A DNA stretch of 64,000 nucleotides from DSWT01 sp035420085 (GTDB lineage: Bacteria > Chloroflexota > Anaerolineae > B4-G1 > SLSP01), in assembly GCA_035420085.1 (NCBI GenBank), contig DAOLUH010000001.1, positions 124,001 through 188,000 on the forward strand, written 5' to 3'. Position 1 is the stretch's first letter. The number at the start of each line of letters is the position of its first letter. The notes below the pieces were generated by a model, which was given only the letters and a program-made list of their open reading frames with translations, did no database searches and was not told the origin of the DNA. Of this stretch, positions 7,240 to 14,900 are shown piece after piece. The position numbers and the translations under genes are program-made.

Positions 7240-8139
7240 ATGCCTGTCGTCGTGATCGTCTTTGCTTTTATGGCGTTTGGCGCTATCGTCTTTACGCTCG
7301 GCGCGCTGCGGATGTTCACCAGCGTGAAGAAAAACATTGAGGCCGCTGGCGGATTGGAGGGACTCAAAGCCGCCCATCTTCAGATGACTGAGGAGCATCC
7401 GGCGGCGGTCCTTCCTGTTATCATGCCCAGCGGTCAGGTGAAAACGATGCGCTTCGTGTGGCTGCTTCTCGCGCTTGCGGCCGTGTTTAGTTTTGGCGTG
7501 GGGGGATTTGCGCAGTATCGCGCCATTCGCAATGCCAGACTTTTGCAAAACGAGGGCGTTATCACGCAAGCGTTGGTCACGGACAAGCGTATTACAGAGG
7601 ACGACGATGGCAACGAGACCTGCTACGTGAGTTACGCCTTCGACGCGCCATTACCAGATGGTGGAGCGAGACGGGTACAACGCCGAGAAACTGTGTCTTA
7701 TTTGATTTTCGACCAGGTGGAGGAGGGCGGCAGGATCGAAATCATCTACGCGCGCAGCGATCCCACGGCGGCGCAGATTAAGGCGAACTACAAGCCAGGC
7801 AAAGTCAGCTATTTGCCGCTTCTTATCGGCAGCCTGATCGGGTTGGCGACTGCCTTGCTGGCGCTCCCATTTTATCGGCGCTTGCAGAACGCCGTGCGCC
7901 TGGACGCTGAAGGCGTTCCCATTACGGCGACGGTGTTGGACCTGTTCGCGTCCTCTGGTGATGCGGACAGCGCTATGTATTATGTCGCTTATGCTTTGCC
8001 GGATGGACAGCGGATTCGTCATACGATCAGCGCGCAGACCTACAAGCAATTGCACGTCGGCGACTCGATCCAGCTCGTCTATTTACCCGACAACCCGCGC
8101 ATTTTTCGGCCAGAGTGGGAGCGCCCAGAATGGGCGTAG
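7240..8139 (+). CDS. DUF3592-type membrane protein
   Basis: The 299-residue protein has an N-terminal helix (residues about 2-24), a second near 75-95 and a third near 187-205. Two soluble segments look alike: 'GVITQALVTDKR...CYVSYAF..DGGARRVQRRETVSYLIFDQVEEGGRIEIIYARSDP' and 'GVPITATVLDLF...YYVAYALPDGQRIRHTISAQTYKQLHVGDSIQLVYLPDNP'. Both match the DUF3592 beta-barrel pattern, ending in V-x-Y-x-P-x-x-P, so this is a tandem duplication. The start at ATG 7240 follows AGGGAGG; the gene almost abuts the CPBP gene (stop at 7235-7237) and is probably co-transcribed. Function is unknown for the family. Confidence 0.75.
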   Translation: MPVVVIVFAFMAFGAIVFTLGALRMFTSVKKNIEAAGGLEGLKAAHLQMTEEHPAAVLPVIMPSGQVKTMRFVWLLLALAAVFSFGVGGFAQYRAIRNARLLQNEGVITQALVTDKRITEDDDGNETCYVSYAFDAPLPDGGARRVQRRETVSYLIFDQVEEGGRIEIIYARSDPTAAQIKANYKPGKVSYLPLLIGSLIGLATALLALPFYRRLQNAVRLDAEGVPITATVLDLFASSGDADSAMYYVAYALPDGQRIRHTISAQTYKQLHVGDSIQLVYLPDNPRIFRPEWERPEWA

Positions 8140-8157
8140 CGCCCAAGATAGTCGCCT

Positions 8158-8397
8158 CTATCCGCCGCCGACCGGCGGGAAGATGCCGACCTCGTCGCCG
8201 TCCTGCAAGCGATACATCTCTGCGCGCGCCCGCCCATTGACGAACATCACTTTGACCTCGTTTGCGCGAATTTCCAGGCGCGCCACCAGGTCGGCGAGCG
8301 TGCTGCCTTCAGGCAACTCGACGGCAAACACCTCACCGGCGAACACCTCCGGTTTGTAGCGTTGCAACGTCGCAAACAACTTAACATTCACTTGCAT
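8158..8397 (-). CDS. MoaD/ThiS-family ubiquitin-like sulfur carrier
   Basis: The 79-residue protein has the beta-grasp pattern 'VNVKLFATLQRYKP', 'LPEGSTLADLVARLEI', 'VMFVNGRA' and 'LQDGDEVGIFPPVGGG'. It ends in the Gly-Gly needed for adenylation and thiocarboxylation. MoaD proteins donate sulfur in molybdopterin synthesis; ThiS-like ones serve thiamine or cysteine synthesis. No partner (MoaE, ThiG, E1-like enzyme) lies nearby, so the pathway stays open. The start follows GAGGTGA. It is divergent from the sulfatase gene, with a TGTAGGGCGA hairpin between them. Confidence 0.85.
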   Translation of the reverse strand: MQVNVKLFATLQRYKPEVFAGEVFAVELPEGSTLADLVARLEIRANEVKVMFVNGRARAEMYRLQDGDEVGIFPPVGGG

Positions 8398-8415
8398 ACT
8401 TCACCTCTGGGCAGA

Positions 8416-8446
8416 TTGTAGGGCGATTTGCCAAATCGCCCTACAA
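8416..8446. repeat. TGTAGGGCGA hairpin element
   Basis: A perfect 14-bp inverted repeat (8416-8429 and 8433-8446) with a 3-nt loop, core TTGTAGGGCGATTT, lies between divergent genes. A second copy with a different inner half is at 59859-59887. Shared outer sequence with independent compensated inner arms points to a dispersed hairpin family. Confidence 0.85.
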
Positions 8447-8499
8447 CTTTTACGATAATCATAACATAAGGTCATAGAAATGAAAACCAGGAGGTCATC

Positions 8500-9864
8500 A
8501 TGGCTGAACAAACGGGGCAGCGTTCCAACGTCATCTGGATTTTCGGCGACCAACATCGCGCGCAGGCGACCGGCTACATGGGCGATCCCAACGTCCACAC
8601 GCCCAACCTTGACCGGCTGGCGGCGGAAGGACTGAATTTCACGGCGGCGGTGTCCGGCTTCCCGCTGTGTTGCCCCTTTCGCGGCTCGATGCTCACCGGA
8701 CGCTATCCCCACCATTGCGTGCCGGGCCACGAATACCAGATGCCGCCCGCTCAGCCGACGCTGGCGACAGTCTTCAACGAGGCCGGTTACCGCACGTCAT
8801 ACTTCGGCAAGTGGCACCTGGACGGCTTCAAGGAGCGCGAGGGCCGCGCCGGGTTGCACATTGTCCCGCCGGAGCGCCGCGGCGGCTTCGAGGAGTGGGT
8901 TGGCTATGAGAACAACAACAGTCAATGGGATTGCTGGGTCCACGGCGGCGCGGGGGACGAAGCTTTCCAGTACCGTCTGCCCGGCTACGAAACCGACGCA
9001 CTGACCGATTGGTTCATTGATTACCTGAACGCGCGCGGCGCGGAACAGCTTCAAGCACAGTATACCGATCTGGTCGCGCGGCCATTTTTCGCTGTGCTCT
9101 CCGTCCAGCCGCCGCACGATCCCTATGTCGCGCCGGCCAGGTGGATGGAGCATCACACGCCCGGCGCGTTGACGCTGCGTCCCAACGTCCCCGCTGTCCC
9201 GCGTGCGGTCGAACAGGCGCGGCGCGAGTTGGCCGGCTACTACGCGCAGATCGAAAACCTCGACTGGAACCTGGGCCGCATCCGCAAGGCATTGGCCCGC
9301 AACGACTTGGCGGACAACACCCACATCGTCTTCTTCTCCGACCACGGCGATATGCACGGCTCACACGGGCAGTTACGCAAGACCGCGCCCTGGGAAGAAG
9401 CCATCCGCATCCCCTTCATCATCGGCGGGCATATTCCGCGCTACGCCAACAAGGATGGCCACGTCGCTGCGCCCATCAACCACGTGGACATCGCCCCGAC
9501 GACGCTCGGTCTCTGTGGCCTTGCTGCTCCCACGTGGATGGAAGGGACCGACTATTCCGGCTACCGCGTCCGTGGGCGTGAGATCGCCCGCGAACCGGAC
9601 TCCGCCTACCTGCAACTCGTCATCCCCACTATGCACGGCGACAGCGTGGATCGTCCCTGGCGCGGCGTCGTCACCCGCGATGGATGGAAGTACGTCGTGC
9701 TCGAAGGCCAGCCGTGGTTGCTGTTCAACCTCAACGAGGACCCCTACGAGCAGGTCAACCTGGCGCACAATACACGCTTTGCCCGCGAGCGCCGCGCCTT
9801 GCACGCGCGCCTGGCGCAGTGGATCGCCGACACGGGCGATGAATTCCCACTGCCCACGCTCTAG
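8500..9864 (+). CDS. Sulfatase (type I, formylglycine-dependent)
   Basis: The 454-residue protein is a complete alkaline-phosphatase-fold sulfatase. 'NVIWIFGDQHRAQATGYMGDPNVHTPNLDRLAAEG' supplies metal ligands. The sulfatase motif C-x-P-x-R is present as C57-C58-P59-F60-R61, with C57 the residue to be converted to formylglycine, followed by 'GSMLTGRYP'. 'HIVFFSDHGDMHGSHGQLRKTAPWEEAIRIPFII' gives the second metal site. No signal peptide is visible, so it may act in the cytoplasm. The start follows CAGGAGG. The substrate could be a sulfated glycan, a phosphonate or an aryl sulfate; no formylglycine-generating enzyme is in the window. Confidence 0.9.
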   Translation: MAEQTGQRSNVIWIFGDQHRAQATGYMGDPNVHTPNLDRLAAEGLNFTAAVSGFPLCCPFRGSMLTGRYPHHCVPGHEYQMPPAQPTLATVFNEAGYRTSYFGKWHLDGFKEREGRAGLHIVPPERRGGFEEWVGYENNNSQWDCWVHGGAGDEAFQYRLPGYETDALTDWFIDYLNARGAEQLQAQYTDLVARPFFAVLSVQPPHDPYVAPARWMEHHTPGALTLRPNVPAVPRAVEQARRELAGYYAQIENLDWNLGRIRKALARNDLADNTHIVFFSDHGDMHGSHGQLRKTAPWEEAIRIPFIIGGHIPRYANKDGHVAAPINHVDIAPTTLGLCGLAAPTWMEGTDYSGYRVRGREIAREPDSAYLQLVIPTMHGDSVDRPWRGVVTRDGWKYVVLEGQPWLLFNLNEDPYEQVNLAHNTRFARERRALHARLAQWIADTGDEFPLPTL

Positions 9865-9880
9865 CCCTCCTCCATGCTCA

Positions 9881-9901
9881 GCGCCCCCGTCTCGGGGGCG
9901 C
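9881..9901. repeat. GCGCCCCCG-tct-CGGGGGCGC hairpin
   Basis: A perfect 9-bp stem with a 3-nt loop lies after the sulfatase stop. It shares the CCCCCGTCTCGGGGG core with 2636-2666. It may end sulfatase transcription, although no T-tract follows. The next 90 bp (9905-9994) carry a 'GATCAACGCAGACTTTCGCTG'-type dispersed sequence and no gene. Confidence 0.65.
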
Positions 9902-9994
9902 GAAAAGCACATAGCAGGGGGATCAATAACGCTGACAGGGATCAACGCAGACTTTCGCTGATTCACGCAGCTCACTGTCAGCGCAGCGGCAAAA

Positions 9995-11032
9995 TTATTG
10001 AAAACCTGCTTTGAGGGCGACCGTAATCTCGCTCCGGTTGTGAAACAACTGCCGCGCGCCAATCACATGGCAGTCCGCGCGCAACAGCGCCAGCGCCGCC
10101 GCCGCGACGACTTCGGCCTTCCTTTCCGGCAGCTTGAGCGTCAGCAGCGCCCACCCATCGGCGCGCAGATGGTCGAGCGCCGCCAGCATTATCTGCGCTG
10201 AGTCGCGGGCGTCCATCCGCATATCGTTGAGGATGATGTCAAATTGTACCGTGGTTTTCGGCAGGTAACTTTGCGCCGTTTGCCGGATGTGGCGTACCAG
10301 CGGATCGGCAGCGATGCGTTGGTCTAAATCGCCGGGGTCCACCGCGATGACGCGCAACCCGTGTTGCCGTGCGATGCGCGTCCAGCCGCCGGGCGCGGCG
10401 CCCAAATCCAGGGCCACGCCGCCGGCCGGGAGGTGCAACTTGAATACTTCTAACGCTTCCAGCAATTTGAATTCCGCCCGGCTGATTTGTTCCGGTTCCC
10501 ATCTGAAGCGCCGGACGCCGCCCGCCCAATCGCTCAGATTATCCACCGCGCGCGACACGCCCAGGTATCCCTCACCGGGCGTGAGAACGACAGAGAAAAC
10601 CTGTTCGGGGCAGCGCACATCCAACGCCAGGCCGTGCTCTATCAGCATCTGCGATAGCCGTTCATTGACATCATAGCGTGCATAGGGCCACCCTTCGTCA
10701 AAGAGCCGCGTCTGCACTGAGAAGGGATGCGTTACATCCAGCAAGGGGATGAACTGGCGGCTGGCCTGCGCCAATGCGTCGAGGTCGGTTGCAATCTGCC
10801 GCAGTGGAACGTGCGCCTGGATCGGGCAGATGTGGCGGCAAAACACGGGCAGTTGCTCGCGTAGGCGCACTGCCAGGGTATTCCAGTCTATCTCAAATTC
10901 AAGCAATCCCACACCTGGCTCAAGCCACCGGAGCAGTCGCGCACCCGGAACAAGAGCGCGGATTTCGTTCAGGGCGGCGTGGCCTGAGGTTGGGCTGGAT
11001 GTCAGAATAGCGCGATGATCGGTCTGTAACAT
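9995..11032 (-). CDS. RlmM-like 2'-O-ribose RNA methyltransferase
   Basis: The 345-residue protein has an N-terminal THUMP-like region and a C-terminal FtsJ/RrmJ fold. The SAM site is 'ALDLGAAPGGWTRIA'. The K-D-K-E catalytic tetrad of FtsJ enzymes is visible in order: Lys in 'RAEFKLLEAL', Asp in 'ILNDMRMD', Lys in 'LLTLKLPE', Glu in 'NRSEITV'. The layout matches RlmM (YgdE), which methylates C2498 of 23S rRNA, but sequence alone does not prove the target. It starts at ATG 11032 without a clear Shine-Dalgarno and is separated from the tRNA-Phe gene by a bidirectional terminator. Confidence 0.82.
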   Translation of the reverse strand: MLQTDHRAILTSSPTSGHAALNEIRALVPGARLLRWLEPGVGLLEFEIDWNTLAVRLREQLPVFCRHICPIQAHVPLRQIATDLDALAQASRQFIPLLDVTHPFSVQTRLFDEGWPYARYDVNERLSQMLIEHGLALDVRCPEQVFSVVLTPGEGYLGVSRAVDNLSDWAGGVRRFRWEPEQISRAEFKLLEALEVFKLHLPAGGVALDLGAAPGGWTRIARQHGLRVIAVDPGDLDQRIAADPLVRHIRQTAQSYLPKTTVQFDIILNDMRMDARDSAQIMLAALDHLRADGWALLTLKLPERKAEVVAAAALALLRADCHVIGARQLFHNRSEITVALKAGFQ

Positions 11033-11055
11033 AGTTGTTTGATTTCAAAACAAAA

Positions 11056-11083
11056 CGGGATCGCCTTGAGCGATCCCGCTTTT
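11056..11083. terminator. Bidirectional intrinsic terminator after tRNA-Phe
   Basis: Perfect arms CGGGATCGC (11056-11064) and GCGATCCCG (11070-11078) are followed by CTTTTT on the plus strand and by TTTTGTTTTG on the minus strand. Its position directly downstream of the minus-strand tRNA gene makes it the tRNA terminator. Confidence 0.88.
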
Positions 11084-11160
11084 TGGTGCCGAGACTGAGA
11101 ATTGAACTCAGGACACAGGGATTTTCAGTCCCCTGCTCTACCGTGCTGAGCTATCTCGGC
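11084..11160 (-). tRNA. tRNA-Phe (anticodon GAA), CCA encoded
   Basis: A complete cloverleaf: acceptor GCCGAGA/TCTCGGC, D-arm GCTC...GAGC, anticodon stem GGGGA/TCCCT with loop CTGAAAA (anticodon GAA), variable loop GTGTC, T-arm CTGAG-TTCAATT-CTCAG, discriminator A, and an encoded CCA. The gene stands alone with its own promoter and terminator. Confidence 0.97.
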
Positions 11161-11172
11161 ATCACGCGTTAC

Positions 11173-11200
11173 ATTCTAACGTAAGCCTGGGATTTGTCAA
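11173..11200 (-). promoter_or_regulatory. Sigma-70 promoter of tRNA-Phe
   Basis: On the minus strand TTGACA (11200-11195) is followed after 16 bp by TAGAAT (11178-11173), about 12 bp before the mature tRNA 5' end. Confidence 0.75.
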
Positions 11201-11217
11201 GCTCCGCGATGAACCGC

Positions 11218-11490
11218 TCAGGGCATCCAGCGTCGCGGACCAACCTCGCCGGGGCCTTCAGTCTGCGGCGAGCGACGGCGGTACGGTTCGACTAACTCCT
11301 CTTCGTCGGGACCGAGCAGCCGGCGCACCTGGGCTAGTGCAGCAACGTCATAGCGCGTGAAGCTACACGAATCGCAACGCCATGCGGCGAAGTCCGGTAT
11401 CACGACCAACCGCGCGCCCCATGGACGGGTGTACGTGATCTTGACCGGCTTGAGATTGCCGACATTGCAAACGGGACAAGTGTAACTCAT
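11218..11490 (-). CDS. YgiT-type zinc-finger protein
   Basis: The 90-residue protein has two CxxC knuckles: 'CPVCNVGNLKPVKITYTRP' near the start and 'WRCDSCSFTRYD' around residues 38-45, the spacing of YgiT-type (MqsA N-terminal-like) zinc fingers. Members often sit in toxin-antitoxin or regulatory contexts, but no toxin partner or helix-turn-helix is visible here. The C-terminal 40 residues are charged and unrecognised. ATG follows AAGGGAG. It is 37 bp downstream of a signal peptidase gene and may share its transcript. Confidence 0.7.
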   Translation of the reverse strand: MSYTCPVCNVGNLKPVKITYTRPWGARLVVIPDFAAWRCDSCSFTRYDVAALAQVRRLLGPDEEELVEPYRRRSPQTEGPGEVGPRRWMP

Positions 11491-11527
11491 GCGGCGGCTC
11501 CCTTGTCGCAGATCGAAGTTTGGTGTT

Positions 11528-12154
11528 TCACGGATTGCTCTCCAATTCCGGGAAGGCGTAGTGCGGGATCAACCCCCACTTCTCCGGCGGCCAGTAACGG
11601 AAGATGGACTTGCCGATGATGTTGTCGCGCGGCAGAATACCCCAAATGTGTGAATCGCTAGAGTTGTTGCGATTGTCGCCCAAAACCAGGTATTCATCGT
11701 CGCCCAGAACCAGGCTCTCGGAGTAGCTTGGCGGGCCGCTGATGTATGGCTCGTTCAGCGCAATACCGTTGATCCAGACCCGCCCATCGCGGATCTCCAC
11801 CCTTTCGCCGGGTAGGCCGATAACGCGCTTGATGTAGGGAATCTCGCTCTGATGGTTGGGCGGGTCGAGTACGATGATGTCGCCGCGCTCTGGCGCATGG
11901 AGCCAATAGGCAACCTTGCTGACAATCAGATATTGCCCTTCGTGCAACGTCGGTTCCATACTGATGGATTGGACTTCGTAGCGGCCGGTGAACGTATTGA
12001 CCACGAGAAAGATGATGACAGCCAGCACCAGCGTCTCGACCAGATCGCGGAACCAGGCCCATACGCCCGTTCCACTGCCGGTTTTCGGCGGTATAGCATC
12101 CACTGTGACATTCTCCGTTTCAAGACTGTGCATAATTGTTTGGTCATTCAACAT
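11528..12154 (-). CDS. lepB: Type I signal peptidase (second of a tandem pair)
   Basis: The 208-residue protein has one N-terminal membrane helix ('TLVLAVIIFLVVNTF', about 41-55). The catalytic Ser is S65 in 'SISMEPTLHEGQYLIVSK' and the general-base Lys is K109 in 'IPYIKRVIGLPGERVEI'; box E is 'VLGDNRNNSSDSHIWG'. It cleaves signal peptides on the outer face of the membrane. It lies directly after a close paralogue (12185-12817) that differs mainly in the N-terminal cytoplasmic tail. ATG codons at 12154 and 12133 both fit, with no strong Shine-Dalgarno, so it may be translated by coupling. Confidence 0.93.
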   Translation of the reverse strand: MLNDQTIMHSLETENVTVDAIPPKTGSGTGVWAWFRDLVETLVLAVIIFLVVNTFTGRYEVQSISMEPTLHEGQYLIVSKVAYWLHAPERGDIIVLDPPNHQSEIPYIKRVIGLPGERVEIRDGRVWINGIALNEPYISGPPSYSESLVLGDDEYLVLGDNRNNSSDSHIWGILPRDNIIGKSIFRYWPPEKWGLIPHYAFPELESNP

Positions 12155-12184
12155 AAGCGAGTTTCCCGTAGGGCAATCTGTCCC

Positions 12185-12817
12185 TTATTGCACGTTTTGC
12201 AGTTCGGGGAAGGTGTAATGTGGGATGACGCCCCACGTCTCCGGCGGCCAGTAACTGAAAATCGCCTTACCGAGAACAAGGTCCCGCGCCAACAATCCCC
12301 AGGCATGAGAATCGCTGGAGTTATTGCGATTGTCGCCGAGGACAAAATACTGATCGTCCGCAACCACCCAGTTGCCTGTGTAGTAAGGCGGCGCGCTGAT
12401 ATAGGGTTCGTTGAGCGCGACGCCGTTGACCCACACGCGCTGCTCGCGGACTTCCACAATATCGCCCGGCAGGCCGATGACCCGTTTGATGTACGGCACG
12501 GTGCTCTGTGCGCCGGGCGGATCGAGCACGATCACGTCGCCGCGCTCTGGCGGGTGGAGCCAATACACGACTTTGCTGGCAATGAGGTATTGCCCATCGT
12601 GTAGACTCGGTTCCATGCTTTGTCCATGCACCTGATAACGGCCAGTCAAAGTGTTGATGACCAGAAAGAGAATCACTGCCAACAGCAGCGTCTCCAAAAC
12701 GTCTTGCAACCAGGAACGGATGCCGAAAGAGCGACTTAACGAAGGCTCACCCTCTTCTTGTTCTTTTTCCTCTTCCGCTAACGTCTCGGTGACGACATCC
12801 GCGTGTTCTTCTACCAA
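12185..12817 (-). CDS. lepB: Type I signal peptidase (first of a tandem pair)
   Basis: The 210-residue paralogue has an acidic N-terminal tail ('ETLAEEEKEQEEGEPS'), a membrane helix near 43-57, nucleophile S67 in 'HGQSMEPSLHDGQYLI', Lys K111 in 'VPYIKRVIGLPGDIVEV' and box E 'VLGDNRNNSSDSHAWG'. It starts at TTG 12817, supported by GGAGG 7 nt upstream, a case where the Shine-Dalgarno decides a non-ATG start. The long acidic tail, missing from the downstream copy, suggests different regulation or partners for the two peptidases. Confidence 0.93.
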   Translation of the reverse strand: MVEEHADVVTETLAEEEKEQEEGEPSLSRSFGIRSWLQDVLETLLLAVILFLVINTLTGRYQVHGQSMEPSLHDGQYLIASKVVYWLHPPERGDVIVLDPPGAQSTVPYIKRVIGLPGDIVEVREQRVWVNGVALNEPYISAPPYYTGNWVVADDQYFVLGDNRNNSSDSHAWGLLARDLVLGKAIFSYWPPETWGVIPHYTFPELQNVQ

Positions 12818-12889
12818 TTTAGCGCCTCCAGCCTATCGTTTACGTGGGGGATTATAACGTATCTCTACGAAGCTGCAACTTAAAGCAAG

Positions 12890-12920
12890 ACACCCCCGGC
12901 ATAACCAGGGGTGTACTTTT
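12890..12920. terminator. Possible terminator hairpin
   Basis: Arms ACACCCC (12890-12896) and GGGGTGT (12908-12914) form a 7-bp stem. TTTT follows on the plus strand, while on the minus strand, where the neighbouring genes lie, only CTTGCTTT follows, so termination would be weak. Confidence 0.45.
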
Positions 12921-12942
12921 CAATGGTAAAAAAGCGCGCCGT

Positions 12943-13197
12943 TTATGCCTCTTTCGGTGATTTGTTGTTGGCTGGAGGTGTGGCGCCTCCCTCTTCCTCT
13001 TCTTCATCTTCCCAGCCGATGATCCACACGGCCAGACCGGCGACGGCGATAGTGGCGACGATCAACGCGACCCACTGGCCCGCCAGAAGCCCCACATCCC
13101 GCGCCGACCAGATCAGGATGGCAACCATACCGATGGAAAGCACGATCCAGGAAGTCCACTGTGGATGTGCACTGACGAATTGCTTTATCTTGTCCAT
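12943..13197 (-). CDS. Small two-helix membrane protein with acidic tail
   Basis: The 84-residue protein has two hydrophobic segments, 'WIVLSIGMVAILIWSA' and 'WVALIVATIAVAGLAVWIIGW', a short loop, and a C-terminal 'EDEEEEEGG' stretch. The N-terminus 'MDKIKQFVSAHPQWTSW' is amphipathic. I do not recognise the family. AAGGAGA precedes ATG by a suitable distance. It lies between a GNAT gene and the signal peptidases on the same strand, so it may be co-transcribed with them. Confidence 0.65.
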   Translation of the reverse strand: MDKIKQFVSAHPQWTSWIVLSIGMVAILIWSARDVGLLAGQWVALIVATIAVAGLAVWIIGWEDEEEEEGGATPPANNKSPKEA

Positions 13198-13239
13198 GAA
13201 CTATAGTCTCCTTGATGGCATATCGCTTTGCGTTAACCC

Positions 13240-13734
13240 CTACATAGGCCGACGAACCAATTCTTCGCGGATCTGCCGGACCATCACTTCGGTCGCCGCG
13301 GCGTTCCACTCCATTGCCGCTTCACGCCAGGCTTTGGGCAGCTCAGTCACCGGTTTGCGCGTGTAACCGAATCCTTGCCAGTACTGGATCAATGTCTGCG
13401 TTGGAGCAGCCGGGAGGAAAAGAATGACGGCTTCTGCTTGCAGCAGTTCGCCCTCCTTTTCCATCGCAGTGACGAGCGCGCGTCCCATCGTCACCCGATC
13501 CACACTGGGAGCGATCAGAAAATCGGTCATGCAGATGACCAAATTCTCCACGCGCCAGCCAATCAATCCTACGATGCGTTTCTCCTGCTCTGCCAGCAAA
13601 AAACCCACCTGGCTAAAACGTTCAGCGACATCCAGTTGGGTTAACAGGCGCGCCGGGCGGGCGCTATTGACGAAATTGGCAATCGTCTCAGCATCACTCA
13701 ACCGCGCTTTACGAATTTCGACCTTCATCGCCAT
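13240..13734 (-). CDS. GNAT-family N-acetyltransferase
   Basis: The 164-residue protein has the GNAT order: an N-terminal 'VEIRKARLSDAETIANFVNS', a beta-strand pair 'VGFLLAEQEKRIVGLIGWRVENLVICMTDFLIAPSV', a helix following 'DRVTMGRALVTAMEKEGELLQAEAVILFL', and a C-terminal 'LIQYWQGFGYTRKPVTELPKAW'. The acetyl-CoA loop is not the canonical Q/R-x-x-G-x-G/A, so activity is less certain. Substrate unknown. ATG 13734 or 13728 could be the start, both after GAGGAAGG. A palindrome lies 15 bp upstream. Confidence 0.7.
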   Translation of the reverse strand: MAMKVEIRKARLSDAETIANFVNSARPARLLTQLDVAERFSQVGFLLAEQEKRIVGLIGWRVENLVICMTDFLIAPSVDRVTMGRALVTAMEKEGELLQAEAVILFLPAAPTQTLIQYWQGFGYTRKPVTELPKAWREAAMEWNAAATEVMVRQIREELVRRPM

Positions 13735-13748
13735 GGTGCCTTCCTCTC

Positions 13749-13790
13749 ACGTCATGTTTTTAGACATGACGTTTTGCGCTTTACGTTTTA
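13749..13790. repeat. ACGTCATGT palindrome followed by ACGTTTT units
   Basis: Arms ACGTCATGT (13749-13757) and ACATGACGT (13764-13772) with a 6-nt loop are followed by ACGTTTTG and TTTACGTTTTAAC units. It lies just upstream of the GNAT start on the minus strand and could be an operator. Its sequence ties it equally to the ACGTTTTAC repeat family. Confidence 0.6.
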
Positions 13791-13841
13791 ACTTTGACCA
13801 CATCCATTATACTCTTGTTTTGAAGATGTACAAAAATGAGG

Positions 13842-13870
13842 TTGCGCTTTCGACCCTCTCAGTATATAGT
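13842..13870 (+). promoter_or_regulatory. Possible sigma-70 promoter
   Basis: TTGCGC (13842-13847), a 17-bp spacer and TATAGT (13865-13870) lie about 50 bp before ATG 13923. This argues for that start over the longer upstream frame. Confidence 0.4.
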
Positions 13871-13922
13871 AGGGGCAAACTGGCGTCACAGCACGCAGAT
13901 CGCTGGGGGTGTCTGTCAGAGT

Positions 13923-14795
13923 ATGGATGAGGCCACAAAATTCTCGGTCAATCTGGTTTCGGCTGCTGCATTATCGCATGATCGCCTGGCGATTTTCTTG
14001 AACCAGGCCTACGCGAATTACTACCTTCCTATCTGGCTCGACGCGGAACAATTCGAGCGGATGTGTTCTACCGAGGACATTGATTTGCGGAAGTCGGTCG
14101 TCGCTTTGGTTGACGATATGCCGGTAGGCATCGCGCTGCTCTCGCTTCGCGGCGACGCCGGATGGGTCAGCGGGGTGGGGGTGCTTGCGCCCTGGCGTCG
14201 GCAAGGGATCGCGCGCCGGTTGATGGAACACATCCAGGCGACGGCGCGCGCGGCCAGGCTCCACATCTTGCGGTTGGAAGTCCTGGCGCAAAACGAGGCC
14301 GGGTTGGCTTTGTACCAGCAGTTGGGTTTCGCCTGGGAGCGCGATTTGCTGGTGCTCACGCTCGAACCGGGGACTTTCGACCCTCTGCCGTTGCCCACTG
14401 GGGTTGCGCCGGCGTCTTCCGGGGTCGCGCTGGCGTCTTATGCGGCATTTCACGATGTACGCGCGCCCTGGCAGCGGCAATTGGCCTCGCTGCAACGTCG
14501 TCAGGCAGATTTCCGCGCGCTGGCCTGCTGGGACGGTGCGCGTCTGCTCGGTTATGTGCTTTACCATGTGCAGCATGGCAACCATGTGGTGATGGATCTG
14601 GGAGTTGACCCTGAATACCCGCACCGGCTGCGGGTAGCGCGGACGCTGCTCACCGCGATGCACAGCGCCCGCCCTGACCTGGGAGGCTACATCATCAACA
14701 TCCCTGCTGACGATCCCTTACTTTCTGCCTTCACCGGCTTCCGCTACCGTATCTGGCAGCGCCAGCACGAACTGATTTGGAGAGTGGGGGAGTAG
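13923..14795 (+). CDS. Protein with two GNAT acetyltransferase domains
   Basis: The 290-residue protein carries an N-terminal GNAT domain with a clear acetyl-CoA loop 'VGVLAPWRRQGIARRLMEHIQATAR' and a following 'LRLEVLAQNEAGLALYQQLGFAWERDLLVL'. A second, degenerate GNAT-like half follows (about 150-290: 'ALACWDGARLLGYVLYHVQHGNHVVMDLGVDPEYPHRLRVARTLLTAM'). The layout resembles double-GNAT proteins such as mycothiol synthase, but no pathway partner is near. I take ATG 13923, since a promoter-like sequence lies between it and the upstream in-frame start. The last codons run into a GTGGGGGA repeat. Confidence 0.78.
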   Translation: MDEATKFSVNLVSAAALSHDRLAIFLNQAYANYYLPIWLDAEQFERMCSTEDIDLRKSVVALVDDMPVGIALLSLRGDAGWVSGVGVLAPWRRQGIARRLMEHIQATARAARLHILRLEVLAQNEAGLALYQQLGFAWERDLLVLTLEPGTFDPLPLPTGVAPASSGVALASYAAFHDVRAPWQRQLASLQRRQADFRALACWDGARLLGYVLYHVQHGNHVVMDLGVDPEYPHRLRVARTLLTAMHSARPDLGGYIINIPADDPLLSAFTGFRYRIWQRQHELIWRVGE

Positions 14796-14814
14796 GGGAG
14801 TGTGGGAGTAGGGG
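14783..14814. repeat. GTGGGGGA / GTAGGGGA 8-mer array
   Basis: Four or so 8-bp units overlap the stop codon of the double-GNAT gene. The same family occurs at 16310-16343, 27842-27917 and briefly at 32934-32948. Confidence 0.8.
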
Positions 14815-14850
14815 AATTGTCATGATTACCAGGTTCCTGTTTACATTCCC

Positions 14851-14888
14851 CTCTCATTTCTCGTTTCTCATTTCTCTTTTCTCATTTG
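14851..14888. repeat. TCTCATT 7-mer array
   Basis: Five 7-bp units (TCTCATT, TCTCGTT, TCTCATT, TCTCTTT, TCTCATT) stand just before the Shine-Dalgarno of the OB-fold protein gene. Confidence 0.8.
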
Positions 14889-14900
14889 AAGAGGATTGCG

